From assembly GCA_017612755.1 (NCBI GenBank), contig JAGAFH010000092.1, forward strand, positions 1 to 7,823: a stretch of 7,823 bases of DNA, in the 5' to 3' direction. Of this stretch, positions 6,162-7,823 are shown one piece after another. The DNA is from Clostridiales bacterium. GTDB lineage: Bacteria > Bacillota > Clostridia > Saccharofermentanales > Saccharofermentanaceae. The notes under the pieces were generated by a model that had not been told where the DNA came from, did no database searches, and saw nothing but the letters and a program-made list of their open reading frames with translations. The translations under genes and the position numbers were made by a program. Position 1 is the first letter of the stretch; the number at the start of each line of letters is the position of its first letter.

Positions 6162-7823
6162 ATGTCTTTATGTTCAGTATGTAAGACCCGTCAGGCCATC
6201 GTTTTTACGAGCCGCTATGAGAACGGGAAAAGGATAGACGAGGGATTCTGCATCAAGTGTGCTTATGAATCCGGATTTGCAGGCATAAGCGATATGTTCG
6301 CTGCTGCCGGCATCAATTCAGACAATATCGACGAGATGAGCGACCGTGTGGAGAACATGATCGGAAATGCAGGCCCTGCAGCCGACCCCACAGAATTCTT
6401 TAAGTCTATCGTTAATAATGATTTTGAAGGCATCATGGATGAGGATGACTTCGATTTTGAAGATGACAGCGCAGGAATAGGCGTTGCCGATTTCGGCCCC
6501 GGATCTGATATAGATCCTGAGGAGGAGTTCGGCACCCGTCCCGGATCATTTGATGATGATCCTTCCAAGGCTTTCACCAATCCTATCGAGTCCATCATGA
6601 ACTCTTTCGGTAAAGGAAAGAAGGACGGAAAGAATAAGAAGGGCGGACCCGATATGCCTCCCAAGCGCCGCCTGAAGTTCCTTAATGAGTTCGGTACCAA
6701 TCTCACAGCCCGTGCATCAGAAGGAAAGATCGACAGGATCTTAGGCAGGGATAAGGAGATCGAGAGAGTAGTACAGATCCTTAACAGAAGGACAAAGAAT
6801 AATCCTGTCCTCATCGGTGCCCCCGGTGTAGGTAAGACGGCAGTTGCCCAGGGCCTTGCCAATAAGATCGTTGAGGGAGAGGTCCCCGCCAAGCTCAGAA
6901 ATATGCAGGTATGGCAGCTGGATCTTCCCGCAATGGTGGCAGGTACCCAGTTCAGGGGTATGTTCGAGAGCAGGATCAAAGGTGTTATCAATGAAGCCAT
7001 CAGGGAGGAGAACGTTATCCTGGTCATCGATGAGCTTCATACCATCATGGGTGCAGGGGATTCTGAAGGATCCACAAATGCGGCCAATATCTTAAAGCCT
7101 GCCCTGGCAAGGGGAGAACTGAGGATCATCGGTTCCACCACTACATCCGAGTATAAGAAGATCGAGAAGGATTCGGCTCTTGAGAGGCGTTTCCAGAAGG
7201 TCATGCTGGATGAGCCTTCTATCGAGGACTCCATCGCTATCTTAAACGGAATCAAGGACTACTATGAGAACCATCATATGGTTTCCTATTCTGAAGATGT
7301 TATCGACTTTGCGGTCCGGGCATCCAAGAGATATATAACTGACAGATATCTGCCTGATAAGGCTATCGATCTTATAGATGAGGCCGGATCTCATGCCAAC
7401 CTCAATAACATAAAGCTGGTGAAGCTTTCAGAGACGGAAGATAACCTCAACAAGGCCAATGCAGAATATTCAGCAATGGTGGAGAAGATGGAGGAACTGT
7501 CCGAGTCTGAAAGAGAGCAGAACTACGAGAAGGTGGCAGAGCTCCGCGTCAAGATGCAGAAGTGCCAGCAGGAGTTCGATGATCTTCGATCTGAGATCAA
7601 GCCTGATCCCATCACCCGCGAGGATATCGCCAGAGTCATCGAGATGTGGACCGGTATTCCTTTGAAGTCCATATCCGAGACAGAGACAGAGAAGCTTCTT
7701 CATCTGGAGGAGAGACTTCACGAGAGAGTCGTGGGCCAGGAACAGGCGGTCAAGGCTGTGGCCAATGCGGTAAGAAGGACCAGATCCGGATTTACCAAGA
7801 AGAATAAGCCTGCTTCATTTATC
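6162..7823 (+). CDS. clpE: ClpE-like AAA+ ATPase, Clp protease ATP-binding subunit, 3' end missing
   Basis: Hsp100 unfoldase that would feed proteins to ClpP in the cytoplasm. 554 residues are visible and the frame is open at the right edge. Residues 1-35 form a zinc ribbon (C4/C7 with C30/C33) in place of the double Clp N repeat of ClpC; this is the ClpE arrangement. About 130 low-complexity residues follow: acidic (about 85-135, rich in D/E), then basic (KGKKDGKNKK, 151-160). The first AAA+ module runs from about 175: Walker A GAPGVGKT (219-226), Walker B VILVIDE with D290/E291, sensor region IIGSTT, and arginines 342/343 in ALERRF. The inter-module linker carries a UVR motif (NYEKVAELRVKMQKCQQEF, about 454-472) like ClpC/ClpE. 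The second module starts at RVVGQEQAVKAV (522-533), and its Walker A lies beyond the window. ATG 6162 is four bases after the uvrA stop. ClpC is the alternative name, less likely given the zinc ribbon. No CtsR-type heptad repeat was seen upstream. Confidence 0.9.
   Translation, partial: MSLCSVCKTRQAIVFTSRYENGKRIDEGFCIKCAYESGFAGISDMFAAAGINSDNIDEMSDRVENMIGNAGPAADPTEFFKSIVNNDFEGIMDEDDFDFEDDSAGIGVADFGPGSDIDPEEEFGTRPGSFDDDPSKAFTNPIESIMNSFGKGKKDGKNKKGGPDMPPKRRLKFLNEFGTNLTARASEGKIDRILGRDKEIERVVQILNRRTKNNPVLIGAPGVGKTAVAQGLANKIVEGEVPAKLRNMQVWQLDLPAMVAGTQFRGMFESRIKGVINEAIREENVILVIDELHTIMGAGDSEGSTNAANILKPALARGELRIIGSTTTSEYKKIEKDSALERRFQKVMLDEPSIEDSIAILNGIKDYYENHHMVSYSEDVIDFAVRASKRYITDRYLPDKAIDLIDEAGSHANLNNIKLVKLSETEDNLNKANAEYSAMVEKMEELSESEREQNYEKVAELRVKMQKCQQEFDDLRSEIKPDPITREDIARVIEMWTGIPLKSISETETEKLLHLEERLHERVVGQEQAVKAVANAVRRTRSGFTKKNKPASFI

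Noticed and set aside
6263..7027. 254-codon open frame on the minus strand
   Set aside because: It lies opposite the ClpE-like gene, whose AAA+ motifs are unmistakable. The predicted protein is rich in serine, leucine and proline, as expected from reading biased codons backwards, and resembles nothing.
1..7823. Mobile element, CRISPR, phage or defence island
   Set aside because: No transposase or integrase, no spaced repeats, no shift in codon style and no defence-type domains were seen; although a tRNA gene is present, I noticed no repeat of its 3' end that would mark an integration site.

Overview
The window looks like ordinary chromosomal housekeeping DNA from an anaerobic Firmicute, most likely a Clostridia-class gut or rumen bacterium. 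This rests on family resemblance: a PaaK-type aryl-CoA ligase, a zinc-ribbon membrane protein of a kind common in Clostridia, a ClpE-like Clp ATPase, and a tRNA-Glu of Firmicute type with encoded CCA. Codon use and strand bias look uniform across the window. I cannot name a genus from this sequence alone.

Left part (2-2928, all on +): the 3' part of a phenylacetate-CoA ligase gene (its start lies before the window) overlaps by one base a gene for a 437-residue protein with two zinc ribbons and two membrane helices. Nine bases later comes a gene for a 158-residue hydrophobic protein. The tight spacing suggests one transcript.

Middle (2929-3160): a compact intergenic region. It holds a tRNA-Glu(CUC) gene on the minus strand with its own promoter and a hairpin-plus-T-run terminator. 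The terminator sits against the stop codon of the membrane-protein gene, so the two units converge there. On the plus strand lies the start region of uvrA: a possible extended -10 element, a GAAC-N4-TTTC element resembling a Gram-positive LexA (SOS) operator at the expected start of transcription, and a Shine-Dalgarno sequence overlapped by a 10-base palindrome.

Right part (3161-7823, +): a complete uvrA for the damage-recognition ATPase of nucleotide excision repair, then after only 4 bases a ClpE-like AAA+ unfoldase gene that runs off the right edge. The pair looks like an operon joining DNA repair to regulated proteolysis, possibly under SOS control.

I saw no CRISPR array, transposase, integrase, toxin-antitoxin pair or recognisable defence system. 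The least understood genes are the zinc-ribbon membrane protein and its small hydrophobic neighbour. The most testable observations are the SOS-box candidate and the uvrA-clpE-like operon.
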